Assembly (NCBI RefSeq): GCF_030056735.1
Contig: NZ_JASHKN010000004.1
Span: 447,232-511,231 of the forward strand
Length of the DNA stretch: 64,000 bases
Direction: 5' to 3'
Origin: Rhodococcus sp. IEGM 1409
GTDB lineage: Bacteria > Actinomycetota > Actinomycetes > Mycobacteriales > Mycobacteriaceae
Shown: positions 45,335-56,806 of the stretch, piece after piece
How positions within the stretch are numbered: the first letter of the stretch is position 1
Layout: the number at the start of each line of letters is the position of its first letter
The notes under the pieces: generated by a model
What the model was told of the DNA's origin: nothing
Seen by the model: the letters and a program-made list of their open reading frames with translations, nothing else
The model's database searches: none
Made by a program: the position numbers and the translations under genes

Positions 45335-45700
45335 ATGCCGGTTTCTGCGGATGTTCGCGAGCGCCTTCGGTCTTACTTGGATCCAGAGGACGAGATCCGG
45401 TACGTATTTCCAGCGGACGTTCTGATGAGCGCGAAACCGAGTGTGTTTGTCGTGGTGAGCCGAAAGGCGATCACCGTCTTCTCGACGAGCTTTCGGTCCA
45501 GAAAATTGCCGAGATCGATCCTTACCCAGTTTCCGAGAACGACCGTTATCGGCCCGGTCGACACTGCGTCCACGCCGTATTTCGTCGTTGCGGGCATTAC
45601 GTACGAGATCGACGAAGAATATGTTGCAGTCGTGAACGCTGCCGACGCGGAGATCACGTCACCACAGGACTTCCCACGAGATCCGTTGCCGAACCTGTGA
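45335..45700 (+). CDS. Small soluble protein, bacterial PH-domain-like
   Basis: 121 residues. The pattern of short beta strands ('EIRYVFPADV', 'SVFVVVSRKAITVFSTS', 'VIGPVDTASTPYFVVAGITY') followed by an acidic end recalls bacterial PH-like domains, which often bind membranes or act as small adaptors. This is a structural impression, not a firm family match. It is the last gene before a bidirectional terminator. Confidence 0.6.
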   Translation: MPVSADVRERLRSYLDPEDEIRYVFPADVLMSAKPSVFVVVSRKAITVFSTSFRSRKLPRSILTQFPRTTVIGPVDTASTPYFVVAGITYEIDEEYVAVVNAADAEITSPQDFPRDPLPNL

Positions 45701-45710
45701 GGCACATACA

Positions 45711-45747
45711 AAAAAGGCAGTTTCCCATTTCTGAGAAACTGCCTTTT
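45711..45747. terminator. Bidirectional intrinsic terminator
   Basis: AAAAGGCAGTTTC (45712-45724) pairs perfectly with GAAACTGCCTTTT (45735-45747) around a ten-base loop. T-runs flank it on both strands. It ends the plus-strand gene 11 bases upstream and also the minus-strand tRNA-Pro transcript. Confidence 0.9.
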
Positions 45748-45761
45748 CGATCTAACTTCGG

Positions 45762-45835
<74 letters not shown>

Positions 45836-45937
45836 TCCCACGCCCCTGTTTCGGGCGCTTGGAAAGATTACATCAGGGACGGGCCGAAGTACCAATCGGC
45901 TGGTCAGAGCCGTTTCAGTACCGAATTGGACGCAGAA

Positions 45938-47365
45938 TCAGCGGCCCTTACGGTCACGCTTCTCGCGCACTCGAACGGAGACGCGGATCGGGCTACCGTC
46001 GAAGTTGAACTCTTCACGCAGACGCCGCTCGATGAAACGGCGGTAGCCGGCCTCGAGGAAGCCCGTGGTGAAGAGAACGAATGTCGGCGGGCGCGTGCTT
46101 GCCTGCGTCGCGAACATGATGCGAGGCAGGCGGCCACCACGCATCGGCGGCGGTGTTGCTGCCACAACTTCCTTGAGCCAGGTGTTCAGGCGACCCGTGG
46201 GGATGCGCTTGTCCCAGGACTCGAGCGCAGTGTCGAGAGCCGGCACGAGCTTCGCCACGGCGCGACCGGTGTGGGCGGAGATGTTGACTCGCTGAGCCCA
46301 CGGAACGCGGACCAGATCACGGTCCACTTCCTTGTCCAGCATGAGTCGACGGTCCTCGTCCACGAGGTCCCACTTGTTGAATGCGATCACCAATGCACGA
46401 CCCGTGTCGGCCACCATGCTCAGAACACGCAGGTCCTGCTCGGTGATCGGCTCGTGTGCGTCGATCAGCAGGATCGCGACCTCAGCGGCCTCGATCGCGC
46501 TCTTCGTACGCAGCGACGCATAGAACTCCGCGCCGCTGGCATGGCTGACGCGCTTGCGCAGACCAGCCGTGTCGACGAAACGCCAAGGGCGACCACCGAG
46601 TTCGACGATCGAGTCGACCGGGTCGACGGTGGTGCCGGCAACATTATGCACGACGGACCGCTCGTCACCGGACAGCTTGTTGAGCAAGCTGGACTTTCCG
46701 ACGTTCGGCTTTCCGACGAGTGCAACACGACGCGGACCGCCGCCGGGGATACCTTCGCGAGGGGTTTCCGGCAGCTTCTCCAGAACCTCGTCGAGCAGGT
46801 CGCCGGTACCGCGGCCGTGCGTCGCACTCACGGAGTACGGCTGACCGAGGCCCAAGGACCACAGCGCTGCGACCTCGGACTCGGTGCGTCCGTCGTCCAC
46901 CTTGTTGGCAACGAGGATGACCGGAGTCTTCGAGCGGCGAAGCACGCGAGCCACAGCTTCGTCCGTCGCCGTAGCGCCGACAACGGCATCGACGACCAGG
47001 AGAATGGCGTCAGCCGTTCCCATCGCCAACTCGGCCTGCCGGGCAACGGCCTGCTGAAGACCCTTTGCGTCGGGCTCCCATCCGCCGGTGTCCTGGACGA
47101 GGAAGCGTCGTCCGGCCCAGTTCGCCTCGTACGAGACGCGGTCACGGGTAACGCCGGGGATGTCCTCGACTACCGCTTCACGGCGGCCGATGATGCGGTT
47201 GACGAGCGTCGACTTGCCGACGTTCGGTCGACCGACAACAGCCAAGGTCGGGACGGCAATGTGCGCTTCGCCTTCGCCGTCCGCTTCGAGATCGGCGTAA
47301 TCCCACTCCGATTCCTCGGACCAAGTTCCGTCACCGGCATATTCGGTTACCAGATCGTCGCTCAC
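45938..47365 (-). CDS. der: GTPase Der (EngA), ribosome 50S assembly factor
   Basis: 475 residues with two GTPase domains in tandem and a C-terminal KH-like domain, the unique Der layout. The first P-loop is 'GRPNVGKS' (45-52) with G3 'DTGGW' and G4 'NKVD' (154-157). The second is 'GKPNVGKS' (218-225) with 'DTAGL' and 'NKWD'. The N-terminal 35 residues are an acidic extension seen in actinobacteria. It acts in maturation of the large ribosomal subunit. The GTG start overlaps the cmk stop (GTGA). Confidence 0.96.
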   Translation of the reverse strand: MSDDLVTEYAGDGTWSEESEWDYADLEADGEGEAHIAVPTLAVVGRPNVGKSTLVNRIIGRREAVVEDIPGVTRDRVSYEANWAGRRFLVQDTGGWEPDAKGLQQAVARQAELAMGTADAILLVVDAVVGATATDEAVARVLRRSKTPVILVANKVDDGRTESEVAALWSLGLGQPYSVSATHGRGTGDLLDEVLEKLPETPREGIPGGGPRRVALVGKPNVGKSSLLNKLSGDERSVVHNVAGTTVDPVDSIVELGGRPWRFVDTAGLRKRVSHASGAEFYASLRTKSAIEAAEVAILLIDAHEPITEQDLRVLSMVADTGRALVIAFNKWDLVDEDRRLMLDKEVDRDLVRVPWAQRVNISAHTGRAVAKLVPALDTALESWDKRIPTGRLNTWLKEVVAATPPPMRGGRLPRIMFATQASTRPPTFVLFTTGFLEAGYRRFIERRLREEFNFDGSPIRVSVRVREKRDRKGR

Positions 47366-48057
47366 TGCACTGCTCCAGTTCTGTCGCTGACCACCAACAG
47401 CAACTTGGCGATCACATCTTCAATTCCCAATTCGCTCGTATCCACCAGAATGGAATCCTCGGCAGGGCGCAACGGCGACACTGCCCGAGTCGAATCGAGA
47501 TGGTCACGGCGCTGCACATCAGCCAGCACCGCTTCGTAATTGTCTTCACGGCCTTGGCCGATGTTCTGCGTATTGCGCCGTGCCGCACGGGTTTCCGCCG
47601 ATGCGGTCAAGAAGATCTTGACGTCCGCCTCGGGGAGTACAACGGTTCCGATGTCGCGACCTTCCACGACGATCCGCTCTGCACCGGCCGCCAACTCACG
47701 CTGAGTGGCGACCAGCAAGTCGCGAACCTCGGGTACGGCCGACACCGCGGAGACAGCCTTGGTGACCGCGTCGCCGCGGATCTCCTCGCTGACATCCGCG
47801 CCGTCGAGATGCACCTGCTCGCTGCTCGGATCGGTACCGATGGACCACGGCAACGCCGCAACGGCAGCCGTGATCGCGGCGGAATCCGTCAGATCGATTC
47901 CCTGACGAAGCACGTGCAGGGTCGCGATCCGGTAGATGGCTCCGGTGTCGAGGTAGCGAGCGCCCAAACGCTGCGCCAACGCGCGAGAGACGCTGGACTT
48001 GCCGGTTCCGGACGGTCCGTCCATCGCGACTACCAGCGGCATGGACGAATCGGTCAC
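47362..48057 (-). CDS. cmk: Cytidylate kinase
   Basis: 231 residues. It phosphorylates CMP and dCMP with ATP. The P-loop is 'GPSGTGKSS' (14-22), followed by '[11 protein letters not shown]' for the nucleotide pocket, '[20 protein letters not shown]' and 'RAARR' in the lid. The GTG start overlaps the stop of the pseudouridine synthase gene, and the stop overlaps the der start, so three genes are coupled. The order rluB-cmk-der is conserved in actinobacteria. Confidence 0.96.
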   Translation of the reverse strand: MTDSSMPLVVAMDGPSGTGKSSVSRALAQRLGARYLDTGAIYRIATLHVLRQGIDLTDSAAITAAVAALPWSIGTDPSSEQVHLDGADVSEEIRGDAVTKAVSAVSAVPEVRDLLVATQRELAAGAERIVVEGRDIGTVVLPEADVKIFLTASAETRAARRNTQNIGQGREDNYEAVLADVQRRDHLDSTRAVSPLRPAEDSILVDTSELGIEDVIAKLLLVVSDRTGAVQ

Positions 48058-49541
48058 AGGCCGACCGCCTCGTACAGTCCACCGACCTCGCTACGTCCGA
48101 GGACGCGCTGCGTTCCCGGACGCTGATCGCCGAGCGCGACAACTCCGACGTTGGTGCGAACCAGACGGACAACGGGGTGACCGACGGCATCGAGGAGGCG
48201 ACGCACGATGTGCTTACGGCCCTCGTGCAGAACGAGCTTGACGAGAGTCTTGCCCTCGTTGATCTCGAGCACGGTGAACGCGTCCACCTTGGCCGGACCG
48301 TCGTCAAGAGTGACACCGTCACGCAGCTGCTTGCCGGTGCTGCGCTCGACAACGCCGTGAACCGTGGCGAGGTACGTCTTCGGAACCTCGAACGACGGGT
48401 GCATCAGGCGGTGAGCCAGGTCGCCGTCGTTGGTGAAGAGGAGCAAGCCTTCGGTGTCGGCGTCGAGACGGCCGACGTGGAAGAGTCGCTGACCCGACTG
48501 AACGCGCTCGGAGACGATGTCACCGACGCACGGACGACCGAGATCGTCGGACATGGTGCACTGCCATCCACGCGGCTTGTTCATCGCGAGGTAGACGAGG
48601 TCCTTCTGCACGACGACGCGGACGCCGTCGACGCGAACCACTGCGTTCTCGGGGTCGACACGCAGACCCTGCTCGACCACAATGCGGCCGTCGACCTCGA
48701 CGCGCCCCTGGTCGATCAGCTCTTCAGCTGCACGGCGTGATGCGACGCCGGCCTGAGCCAACACCTTCTGCAAGCGGACGCCGTCACCCTTCGGCGGGCC
48801 GTCGTGCTTGGTGACCTCGGCGTGCTGATGACGAGCCGGCTTGGCGTTGGACACCAACGGGTTCTGAGAGACCACGCGCTGCGGCTTCTCGGTCTTCGGC
48901 TTGCCGCGCTTGTTGGTTGCCGGCGGCGTCGGGGCTGCCGGGCGCTTGCGCGGGGGTCCGTCGAACTTGGATCCGCGAGGTGCGTTCGACCACGCACCGC
49001 CGCGAGGAGCGTCGGGGCGTGCGCCGCGCTGATCGTCACTACGACGGTCAGCGCCGCCACGCGGTGCGCGACGGGCGTCGACGTGGGGTGTACGGCGGTC
49101 ATCGCTGCGGGGTCCGCGGCGGTCGTCAGTGCGCGGGCCGCGCCGATCGTCGTTGTAACCACCACGACGGTCGTCGCTGCGCGGGGGGCGGCGGTCGTCG
49201 CTGCGCGGCGGGCGCCGGTCGTCACTGCGCGGCGGGCGACGATCATCACTGCGCGGCGGGCGCCGATCATCATTGAATCCACCGCGGCGGTCGTCCGTGC
49301 GGGGACGGTCGGATCCGGCATTGCGGTCGTATCCGGAACTGCGGTCGTATCCGGAAGTACTGCGGGAAGTGTTGCTGCGTCCACCACGGGGCGCTTCGCT
49401 GCGTGCGCCGCGGGGGGCGTCGCTGCGACCACCACGGGGGGCGTCGCTGCGTCCACCACGGGGGGCATCGCTGCGTGCGCCGCGGTTGTCGCGGGAGTTG
49501 TTACGGTCCGGTGTGCCATCTCGGCGAGCGGGATTGTTCAC
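48054..49541 (-). CDS. 23S rRNA pseudouridine synthase (RluB/RsuA family) with long Arg/Asp-rich N-terminal tail
   Basis: 495 residues, roughly twice the family size. The C-terminal 250 are standard: an S4 RNA-binding domain ('[20 protein letters not shown]') and the RsuA/RluB catalytic domain with the nucleophilic Asp in '[13 protein letters not shown]'. The first 240 residues are low-complexity, built from repeated SDAPRGGR (about 24-57) and SDDRRPPR or DDRRGPR blocks (about 83-153). This tail is likely disordered and RNA-binding. The GTG is preceded by AGGA. Which 23S (or 16S) uridine is modified is not decided by sequence alone; RluB-like is most probable. Confidence 0.9.
   Translation of the reverse strand: MNNPARRDGTPDRNNSRDNRGARSDAPRGGRSDAPRGGRSDAPRGARSEAPRGGRSNTSRSTSGYDRSSGYDRNAGSDRPRTDDRRGGFNDDRRPPRSDDRRPPRSDDRRPPRSDDRRPPRSDDRRGGYNDDRRGPRTDDRRGPRSDDRRTPHVDARRAPRGGADRRSDDQRGARPDAPRGGAWSNAPRGSKFDGPPRKRPAAPTPPATNKRGKPKTEKPQRVVSQNPLVSNAKPARHQHAEVTKHDGPPKGDGVRLQKVLAQAGVASRRAAEELIDQGRVEVDGRIVVEQGLRVDPENAVVRVDGVRVVVQKDLVYLAMNKPRGWQCTMSDDLGRPCVGDIVSERVQSGQRLFHVGRLDADTEGLLLFTNDGDLAHRLMHPSFEVPKTYLATVHGVVERSTGKQLRDGVTLDDGPAKVDAFTVLEINEGKTLVKLVLHEGRKHIVRRLLDAVGHPVVRLVRTNVGVVALGDQRPGTQRVLGRSEVGGLYEAVGL
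49085..49472 (-). repeat. In-frame 24-bp tandem repeats in the pseudouridine synthase tail
   Basis: Two arrays encode eight-residue blocks. [12 protein letters not shown] units occur at about 49371-49472 and SDDRRPPR or [12 protein letters not shown] units at about 49085-49271. Four consecutive units of the second type are nearly identical. Copy number may vary between strains. Confidence 0.85.
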
Positions 49542-49618
49542 TTTTTTCCTGTCAGTTTTCTACTGTTTCCCGAGCGTGGTCGGGTCTTTCTCGGTGCTGA
49601 CGAGCGCCGGAGTTCCGG

Positions 49619-50347
49619 TCAGTCGTCGACTTCGGTGTCCACTACGTCAGCGGGCACGTCTGCCTTGTTCATTCTCGCAAATCGCGGATCGGATTCCAGG
49701 CTTTCGCTGATGTCGTCGATGAGATCGACATCAGGCAAGAGCGGGGCCAACTCCGGGAGCTCGCTGAGCGAGGCCAGACCGAGCCGTTCGAGGAACAGTT
49801 CGGTCGTGGAGTACCGTGTCGCGTTGGTGTCCGGGTCCGGCCCGGCTTCCGCGATCAGTCCGCGGGCAAGGAGGGTGCGTACCACCCCGTCCACGTTGAC
49901 GCCTCGTACCGCACTGATCCGCGCACGAGTCAACGGTTGACGGTATGCGACTACGGCCAAAGTTTCCAATGCCGCCCTGGTCAATTTGGTGCGTGCGCCG
50001 TCCAATAGCAGCTTTTCCACGTACGGGGCAAACTCTTGTCGTGTGTACAGACGCCATCCGTCGCCCGCGTAGCGAAGGTCGATTCCGCTGCCGCGAGCGG
50101 TCAATGCGGCCGACATCAACGTCAGGCGTTCTTCGACACGCTCCGGTGCCGTACCGGTGACAGATGCGAGTTGGTTCACTTCGGCCGGTGAATCCACGAC
50201 GAGCAGAAGCGACTCCAGCACTGCGTCGAGTTGGTCGTCGCCGAGATCGAAATCGGGGGCAGAATCTTCGGAATCCGCAGCGTCGTCAGTAGGCTCGATC
50301 ATCTCGTCTAGCTGCGAAGATTCCGATTCCGTCGGCTCGTCGTTCAT
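49619..50347 (-). CDS. scpB: Segregation and condensation protein B
   Basis: 242 residues from the ATG at 50347, which overlaps the scpA stop (ATGA). It is the kleisin-associated winged-helix (kite) subunit of the SMC-ScpAB condensin. Two winged-helix parts lie at about 35-190 ('QLDAVLESLLLVVDSPAEVN', 'LTRAALETLAVVAYRQPLTR', 'ISAVRGVNVDGVVRTLLARG'). The first 35 residues and the tail are acidic. SMC is not in the window. Confidence 0.94.
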   Translation of the reverse strand: MNDEPTESESSQLDEMIEPTDDAADSEDSAPDFDLGDDQLDAVLESLLLVVDSPAEVNQLASVTGTAPERVEERLTLMSAALTARGSGIDLRYAGDGWRLYTRQEFAPYVEKLLLDGARTKLTRAALETLAVVAYRQPLTRARISAVRGVNVDGVVRTLLARGLIAEAGPDPDTNATRYSTTELFLERLGLASLSELPELAPLLPDVDLIDDISESLESDPRFARMNKADVPADVVDTEVDD

Positions 50348-51216
50348 CCGTAGTCCTCCTCTGTGACCGGCGCGGCCGGGTCGTCTCCGGTCCAACTCAC
50401 CATCAGCGGTCCGAGGGCTTCGGGTTGCTCGAACACGATGACCTGCCGGCGATACAGCTCGAGCAACGCGAGAAATCTTGCGACTATCTCGACGGTGATC
50501 TCACACTCGGCAACGAGGTCCCCGAAGGGTGTCCACTCCCCTATGCCTCGTTCGCGCAGCAACTCGAGAATTCGCTCGGCCTGCTCGGGTATCGAGATAT
50601 TGGACACATGGAGGTGATCGAGGCCCACTGTCGGCACCGGACGCGGTGTGAACACCGTCGCCGCGATCTCCGCAAACCGCTGGGGGTCGACGCCCAACAA
50701 CACCTCGGGCAGGAGTTCGGTGAACTGATCCTCGACGGAAACCGAACGTGGATAGCGGCGCAGTGCCGCTTCCTCCAACTCACCGAACAGCGCCGCAACT
50801 TGTTTGTACGCCCGGTACTGCAGCAGCCGCGCGAAGAGAAGGTCGCGGGCTTCGAGAAGCGCCAGATCCTCGGCGTCCTCGACCTGCCCGGCGGGCAACA
50901 GCCTTGCGGCTTTCAGGTCCAGAAGCGTGGCCGCGACGACCAGAAACTCCGTCGTCTGATCGAGGCCCATCGCACTGCCGAGTTCCTTGGTGTACGCGAT
51001 GAAATCGTCCGTGACGGTGTGCAGGGCGACTTCGGTGACGTCGAGCTGCCGTTGATTGATCAGGTTCAACAGCAGATCGAACGGGCCTTCGAAATTCCTG
51101 AGAGTGACTCGGAAACCGGCGGCCTTGGCTGCGGTCTGAGCGTCGGTCGGCACGTTCAGGTCGATCGAATCCGGCTCGACTTCGGCCGAATCTTCTTGCG
51201 ATGCAATCAGTTCCAC
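50344..51216 (-). CDS. scpA: Segregation and condensation protein A
   Basis: 290 residues from the GTG at 51216, which overlaps the parA stop by one base (TAGTG). It is the kleisin subunit that bridges SMC heads. Hallmarks are 'NFEGPFDLLLNLINQRQLDV' near residue 45 and the C-terminal winged helix ('ITVEIVARFLALLELYRRQV'). parA, scpA and scpB are joined by short overlaps, so these chromosome-maintenance proteins are produced together. Confidence 0.95.
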   Translation of the reverse strand: MELIASQEDSAEVEPDSIDLNVPTDAQTAAKAAGFRVTLRNFEGPFDLLLNLINQRQLDVTEVALHTVTDDFIAYTKELGSAMGLDQTTEFLVVAATLLDLKAARLLPAGQVEDAEDLALLEARDLLFARLLQYRAYKQVAALFGELEEAALRRYPRSVSVEDQFTELLPEVLLGVDPQRFAEIAATVFTPRPVPTVGLDHLHVSNISIPEQAERILELLRERGIGEWTPFGDLVAECEITVEIVARFLALLELYRRQVIVFEQPEALGPLMVSWTGDDPAAPVTEEDYG

Positions 51217-52229
51217 TAACGACCAGACCGGTGAATGACCTCGCGGGCCAATGCCCGATATGCCTCGGCCCCAGCCGATTTCGGCGCCCACGTCGTGATC
51301 GGCTCACCGGCGACGCTGGTTTCGGGGAATCGAACGGTGCGGTTGATCACCGTGTCGTACACGACGTCGCCGAACACCTCGACGACGCGCGCCATCACCT
51401 CACGAGCGTGCAGGGTCCGGGCATCGAACATCGTGACGACGATACCGGCCAACTCGAGCTTCGAATTGAGACGGTCGTGCACCTTTTCGACGGTGTCGTT
51501 GAGGAGTGCCAGGCCGCGCAGGCTGAAGTACTCGCATTCCATCGGAATGATGACCGAATCGGCGCAGGCCAGCGCATTAACGGTCAGCAGGCCAAGCGAC
51601 GGCTGGCAGTCGATGAGGACGTAGTCGTACCGATCGAGAACAGGGTGCAACACGCGTCCCAAGGTCTGCTCACGCCCGACCTCGGTGACCAATTGGATCT
51701 CGGCGGCCGAAAGGTCGATGTTGCTGGGGAGCAGATCGAGGCCGTCGACCCGAGTGCGCATCAACACGTCGTCGATGGACACACGCGGTTCGACCAGGAG
51801 GTTATGGACGGTCAGTTCCAGGTCGTGATGCTGAACGCCCAGTCCGGCGGACAACGCGCCTTGGGGATCGAGATCCACCAGGAGCACTCGACGACCGTAT
51901 TCGGCCAACGATGCTCCCAGGTTGATGGTCGACGTCGTCTTGCCGACGCCACCCTTCTGGTTGCACATCGCGATGATCATCGCGGGTCCGTGGTGCGCCA
52001 GCGGTGTCGGTTGCGGCACCTCGCGGACCGGTCGGCCTGTCGGGCCGAGTTCTTCCGCGGAAACGGTAAGGGTTTCCGCAGGTGGAGAGGCTACTGGCGT
52101 CGTATCTATTTCGAACATCGCCTCTGGTTCGGAGGGTACAGCTGGTGCTGATTCGTTCACGCGCTCGAGGAGTTGGGCATTGACATGCGGCGGCGCGGAC
52201 TCCGCCGCTGGTGGCTGCGATGTCGACAC
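51216..52229 (-). CDS. ParA/Soj-family ATPase (Rv1708 type)
   Basis: 337 residues from the GTG at 52229, with a GGGGAG box; a TTG 16 codons upstream is weaker. The first 90 residues are Pro/Ala/Glu-rich and probably disordered. The ATPase domain has the deviant Walker A 'KGGVGKTT' (92-99), 'VLLVDLDPQGALSAGLG' and 'DYVLIDCQPSLGLLTVNAL'. No parB or parS site lies nearby, so this is an orphan ParA next to scpA, as in mycobacteria. It may help position condensin or the chromosome, by context. Confidence 0.92.
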   Translation of the reverse strand: MSTSQPPAAESAPPHVNAQLLERVNESAPAVPSEPEAMFEIDTTPVASPPAETLTVSAEELGPTGRPVREVPQPTPLAHHGPAMIIAMCNQKGGVGKTTSTINLGASLAEYGRRVLLVDLDPQGALSAGLGVQHHDLELTVHNLLVEPRVSIDDVLMRTRVDGLDLLPSNIDLSAAEIQLVTEVGREQTLGRVLHPVLDRYDYVLIDCQPSLGLLTVNALACADSVIIPMECEYFSLRGLALLNDTVEKVHDRLNSKLELAGIVVTMFDARTLHAREVMARVVEVFGDVVYDTVINRTVRFPETSVAGEPITTWAPKSAGAEAYRALAREVIHRSGR

Positions 52230-52372
52230 GGTCCGATGCTCCCCTACTCTTTCGGCGGTTGCTCTCGGCGCCGGCAAACCCCCGAAACTGCGGTGGAGGC
52301 CGCTCGCGCTCCTTGAACGCTACCGCTTACATCACCGAATGGTCTCGCAGACACGCATGAGACAACCAACCC

Positions 52373-53296
52373 CTAACGGGCACGCGGGTGTGCCTGAGCC
52401 CACACTTCGCGCAACGCGGTGACGGTGACCAATGTGTAGATCTGCGTCGTGGTTACCGAGGCGTGGCCCAGTAGTTCCTGCACGACACGTACGTCTGCGC
52501 CTCCGTCGAGCAGGTGTGTGGCAAACGAGTGCCTGAGCGTGTGGGGTGAGACGTCCGCTTTGATTCCGGCCGACGCCGCCGCATCCTGAAGAATCTGCCA
52601 CGCGCTTTGACGCGAGAGGCGTCCCCCGCGAGCGTTGAGAAAGAGGGCAGGGACACCGCGCGTCGCCAGGCTGGGGCGCCCACGGACGAGATACGCGTCT
52701 ACGGCGGCGATCGCAGGCCTGCCGACGGGGACGATCCGCTGCTTGCCGCCCTTGCCCTCGAGCAGCACGGAACGGGTTTCTGTGTCGATGTCGTCGACGT
52801 CCAGATCGATCGCCTCGGTGATGCGCGCTCCGGTCGAGTACAGGAGCTCGAGCAGAGCGCGATCCCGCAAGTCGCGGGGCCCGTCACCGGCCGCACCGCC
52901 ACCCGAAGCGTCGAGTAGGGCGATCACGTCGTCGAGTGGGAGGGCCTTGGGCAGCTTGCGTCCGGGCGTTGGCGGCTTGACCGTTCGGGCCACATCAATG
53001 CCGACGAGACCCTCGGCGGCGGAAAACTTGTGGAACCCGCGGACCGCGATCAGGGTGCGTGCTGCCGAACTGGCCGCCAACGGTACGACGCCGGCCTCGG
53101 CGTCACCGAGCCGCAGATGTGTGACGAATTCGGTGACGTCGTTTTCCGTCACGCCCGCGACGTCGTTGATACCGCGCCCGTTCAGGTACTCCGCGTACCG
53201 ATTCAGGTCGCGGCGATACGAAAGTAGAGTGTTGCGCGCCGATCCTCGCTCGACCGCTAGATGGTCGAGATACGAGTCCACCTGTCGGGCAAGCAC
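52373..53296 (-). CDS. xerD: Site-specific tyrosine recombinase XerD
   Basis: 307 residues from the GTG at 53296, two bases after the Nudix stop; upstream extension of the frame overlaps the Nudix gene and lacks similarity. It resolves chromosome dimers at dif with XerC. The N-terminal SAM-like domain ('[20 protein letters not shown]') precedes the catalytic domain. Catalytic residues are visible: Arg in 'TGARITEAI', HxxR in '[14 protein letters not shown]', His in 'LLGHAS' and Tyr in 'TTQIYT'. No dif site was found in the window. Confidence 0.94.
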   Translation of the reverse strand: MLARQVDSYLDHLAVERGSARNTLLSYRRDLNRYAEYLNGRGINDVAGVTENDVTEFVTHLRLGDAEAGVVPLAASSAARTLIAVRGFHKFSAAEGLVGIDVARTVKPPTPGRKLPKALPLDDVIALLDASGGGAAGDGPRDLRDRALLELLYSTGARITEAIDLDVDDIDTETRSVLLEGKGGKQRIVPVGRPAIAAVDAYLVRGRPSLATRGVPALFLNARGGRLSRQSAWQILQDAAASAGIKADVSPHTLRHSFATHLLDGGADVRVVQELLGHASVTTTQIYTLVTVTALREVWAQAHPRAR

Positions 53297-53297
53297 T

Positions 53298-53930
53298 TCA
53301 GGCTCGCGACTTGCGTTCTCCGAATGCGCGAGGACGATCGGGCCACGGTGCGTCGGCGGGGCGAAGCGGCTTTCCCGTCGCACGTGCGGTGGCGATCGCG
53401 AGTATGCCCGATACCGCTGTGGCATTGACGACGTCGCCGCGCAGCGCCATGTCGACGGCGTCGGCGAGCGGAACTCGCGAAATCTCGAGATCGGCTTCTT
53501 CGTGTTCGGGATCGTCGCGCTCCACTTCGTGCAACCCCTCGGCGAGGAAGACGCGAACCGCCTCGTCCGTGAACCCGGGTGAGAGAGCTACATCGACCAG
53601 CACCGACCATCGATCGGCGCCGAGTCCGGTTTCTTCGCCCAGCTCGCGTGCTGCCGCCTCGACCGGGCTCTCCCCCGGAGCGTCGAGCAGACCGGCAGGA
53701 ATTTCCCACAACCGGTGCCCGAGCGGGTGACGGTACTGGTGAATCAGCACCAGATTGTCGTGCTCGTCCAGTGCCACGACGGCAACGGCGCCGTGATGCT
53801 CGACGACTTCCCGATCGGCACGCTGACCACCAGGCATCGCAACGGTGTCGACGCGCAACGCGATGATCGCGCCGGTGTAGACCGTCTTGGAGCCGAGGGT
53901 GTCGAATTCGTGCCGACCGGGATCGCTCAT
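53298..53930 (-). CDS. Nudix hydrolase, ADP-ribose pyrophosphatase type (Rv1700)
   Basis: 210 residues. The Nudix box is complete in '[18 protein letters not shown]' followed by 'GEETGLGA'. The '[17 protein letters not shown]' segment before it and the '[14 protein letters not shown]' loop after it are typical of ADP-ribose pyrophosphatases, which yield AMP and ribose-5-phosphate. It lies between pyrG (six-base gap) and xerD, as in M. tuberculosis. The start is the ATG at 53930. Confidence 0.92.
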   Translation of the reverse strand: MSDPGRHEFDTLGSKTVYTGAIIALRVDTVAMPGGQRADREVVEHHGAVAVVALDEHDNLVLIHQYRHPLGHRLWEIPAGLLDAPGESPVEAAARELGEETGLGADRWSVLVDVALSPGFTDEAVRVFLAEGLHEVERDDPEHEEADLEISRVPLADAVDMALRGDVVNATAVSGILAIATARATGKPLRPADAPWPDRPRAFGERKSRA

Positions 53931-53936
53931 CTGTGG

Positions 53937-55838
<1,902 letters not shown>

Positions 55839-55852
55839 TCAATACCGGGGTG

Positions 55853-56806
55853 TCAGTTGGTGGGCGCGCCGACGGTAACCGCCGCCGCTCCCGGTCCCGT
55901 GCCGTAGCGGCCCGCGCCGCCGTTCAGCTGTTCCTGCAATGCCAACGGCGTCGTGATCTTGCCCGACTCCCGATCGATGTTGTCGATGGTCGTCAAGCCC
56001 GCTGAGAGCGCCGCATCCGCACGGGCGACGGCAACCGGACCACTGCCCTCGGCCGAGCCGGGACGACCCGCGAGAATCGTTCCTGCGCCGCGTCCGTCGA
56101 GAGCACCCGCAAACCGGGCGATCACGGCGCCGCGGTTACCCGTGGCTGCGTCGGATTCGCTCTTGTTGTCGCCGGTGAGAACGACCGCGAGCTGAGCCGG
56201 CTTGACCGCGCCGTCGTCGTAGCTGATGAAGCCGGCGCTGCGCAGCGAGTCGAGCGCGAGATTCATCTCGTCCGGAGTGCTCTGCGGTTCGCTGCTCTGC
56301 CCGTTGAGAAGCAGAACCGAACCGAGCAGATCGCCCGCAAGACTGCCCTGATCGACCGCACCGGTCTTGAGGGTGATGCCCGCAGGAATGACGTTGGTGA
56401 CGACGGTTCGCAAGCGGTCACCGCCGGTGGCGTCGACAAACGAATCGGTGAGCGAGACGCGTCCGGTCACGGCGCCGCCGGCGGCAGTGACGAGTCGGTT
56501 GACACCGTCGAGATCACCGGGATCGGCGTCCGGTGCCGTGATGACGACGACGGTGCGACCAGCGAGACTGTCACGCACTACGCGACCACCGACAGCGGCA
56601 TCGAAGCCGTCCGCGGAATTTAGTTGCTGCTGAAGCTGATTGGACTGTTGATTGAGGTCTTCGATCTCGTTCTGCAGGTCTGCCTTGTCGTCACGCAGAC
56701 CCGAAAGCAATCCACTGGACAGCATTCCGGAACCCAGCACCACGCCGATCGCGAGTGCCAGGAAGATTGCCGCTATGGAAATTGCATGTTGACGCATCGA
56801 AATCAC
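55853..56806 (-). CDS. SteB / MctB-type membrane protein (Rv1698)
   Basis: 317 residues from the GTG at 56806 (MISMRQHAIS), overlapping the steA stop (GTGA). One N-terminal helix ('ISIAAIFLALAIGVVLGSG', 6-24) is followed by a coiled coil (about 38-62) and a large outer domain. The Corynebacterium homologue SteB works with SteA in daughter-cell separation by controlling the RipC peptidoglycan hydrolase. The M. tuberculosis homologue is MctB, linked to copper tolerance and an outer-membrane channel. Both names apply to the family, and which role holds here is open. Confidence 0.88.
   Translation of the reverse strand: MISMRQHAISIAAIFLALAIGVVLGSGMLSSGLLSGLRDDKADLQNEIEDLNQQSNQLQQQLNSADGFDAAVGGRVVRDSLAGRTVVVITAPDADPGDLDGVNRLVTAAGGAVTGRVSLTDSFVDATGGDRLRTVVTNVIPAGITLKTGAVDQGSLAGDLLGSVLLLNGQSSEPQSTPDEMNLALDSLRSAGFISYDDGAVKPAQLAVVLTGDNKSESDAATGNRGAVIARFAGALDGRGAGTILAGRPGSAEGSGPVAVARADAALSAGLTTIDNIDRESGKITTPLALQEQLNGGAGRYGTGPGAAAVTVGAPTN

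Noticed and set aside
45926..47539. 537-codon frame antisense to der
   Set aside because: It mirrors a conserved GTPase gene and extends into cmk; no recognisable protein.
49085..49472. CRISPR-like array
   Set aside because: These are in-frame codon repeats of the pseudouridine synthase tail.
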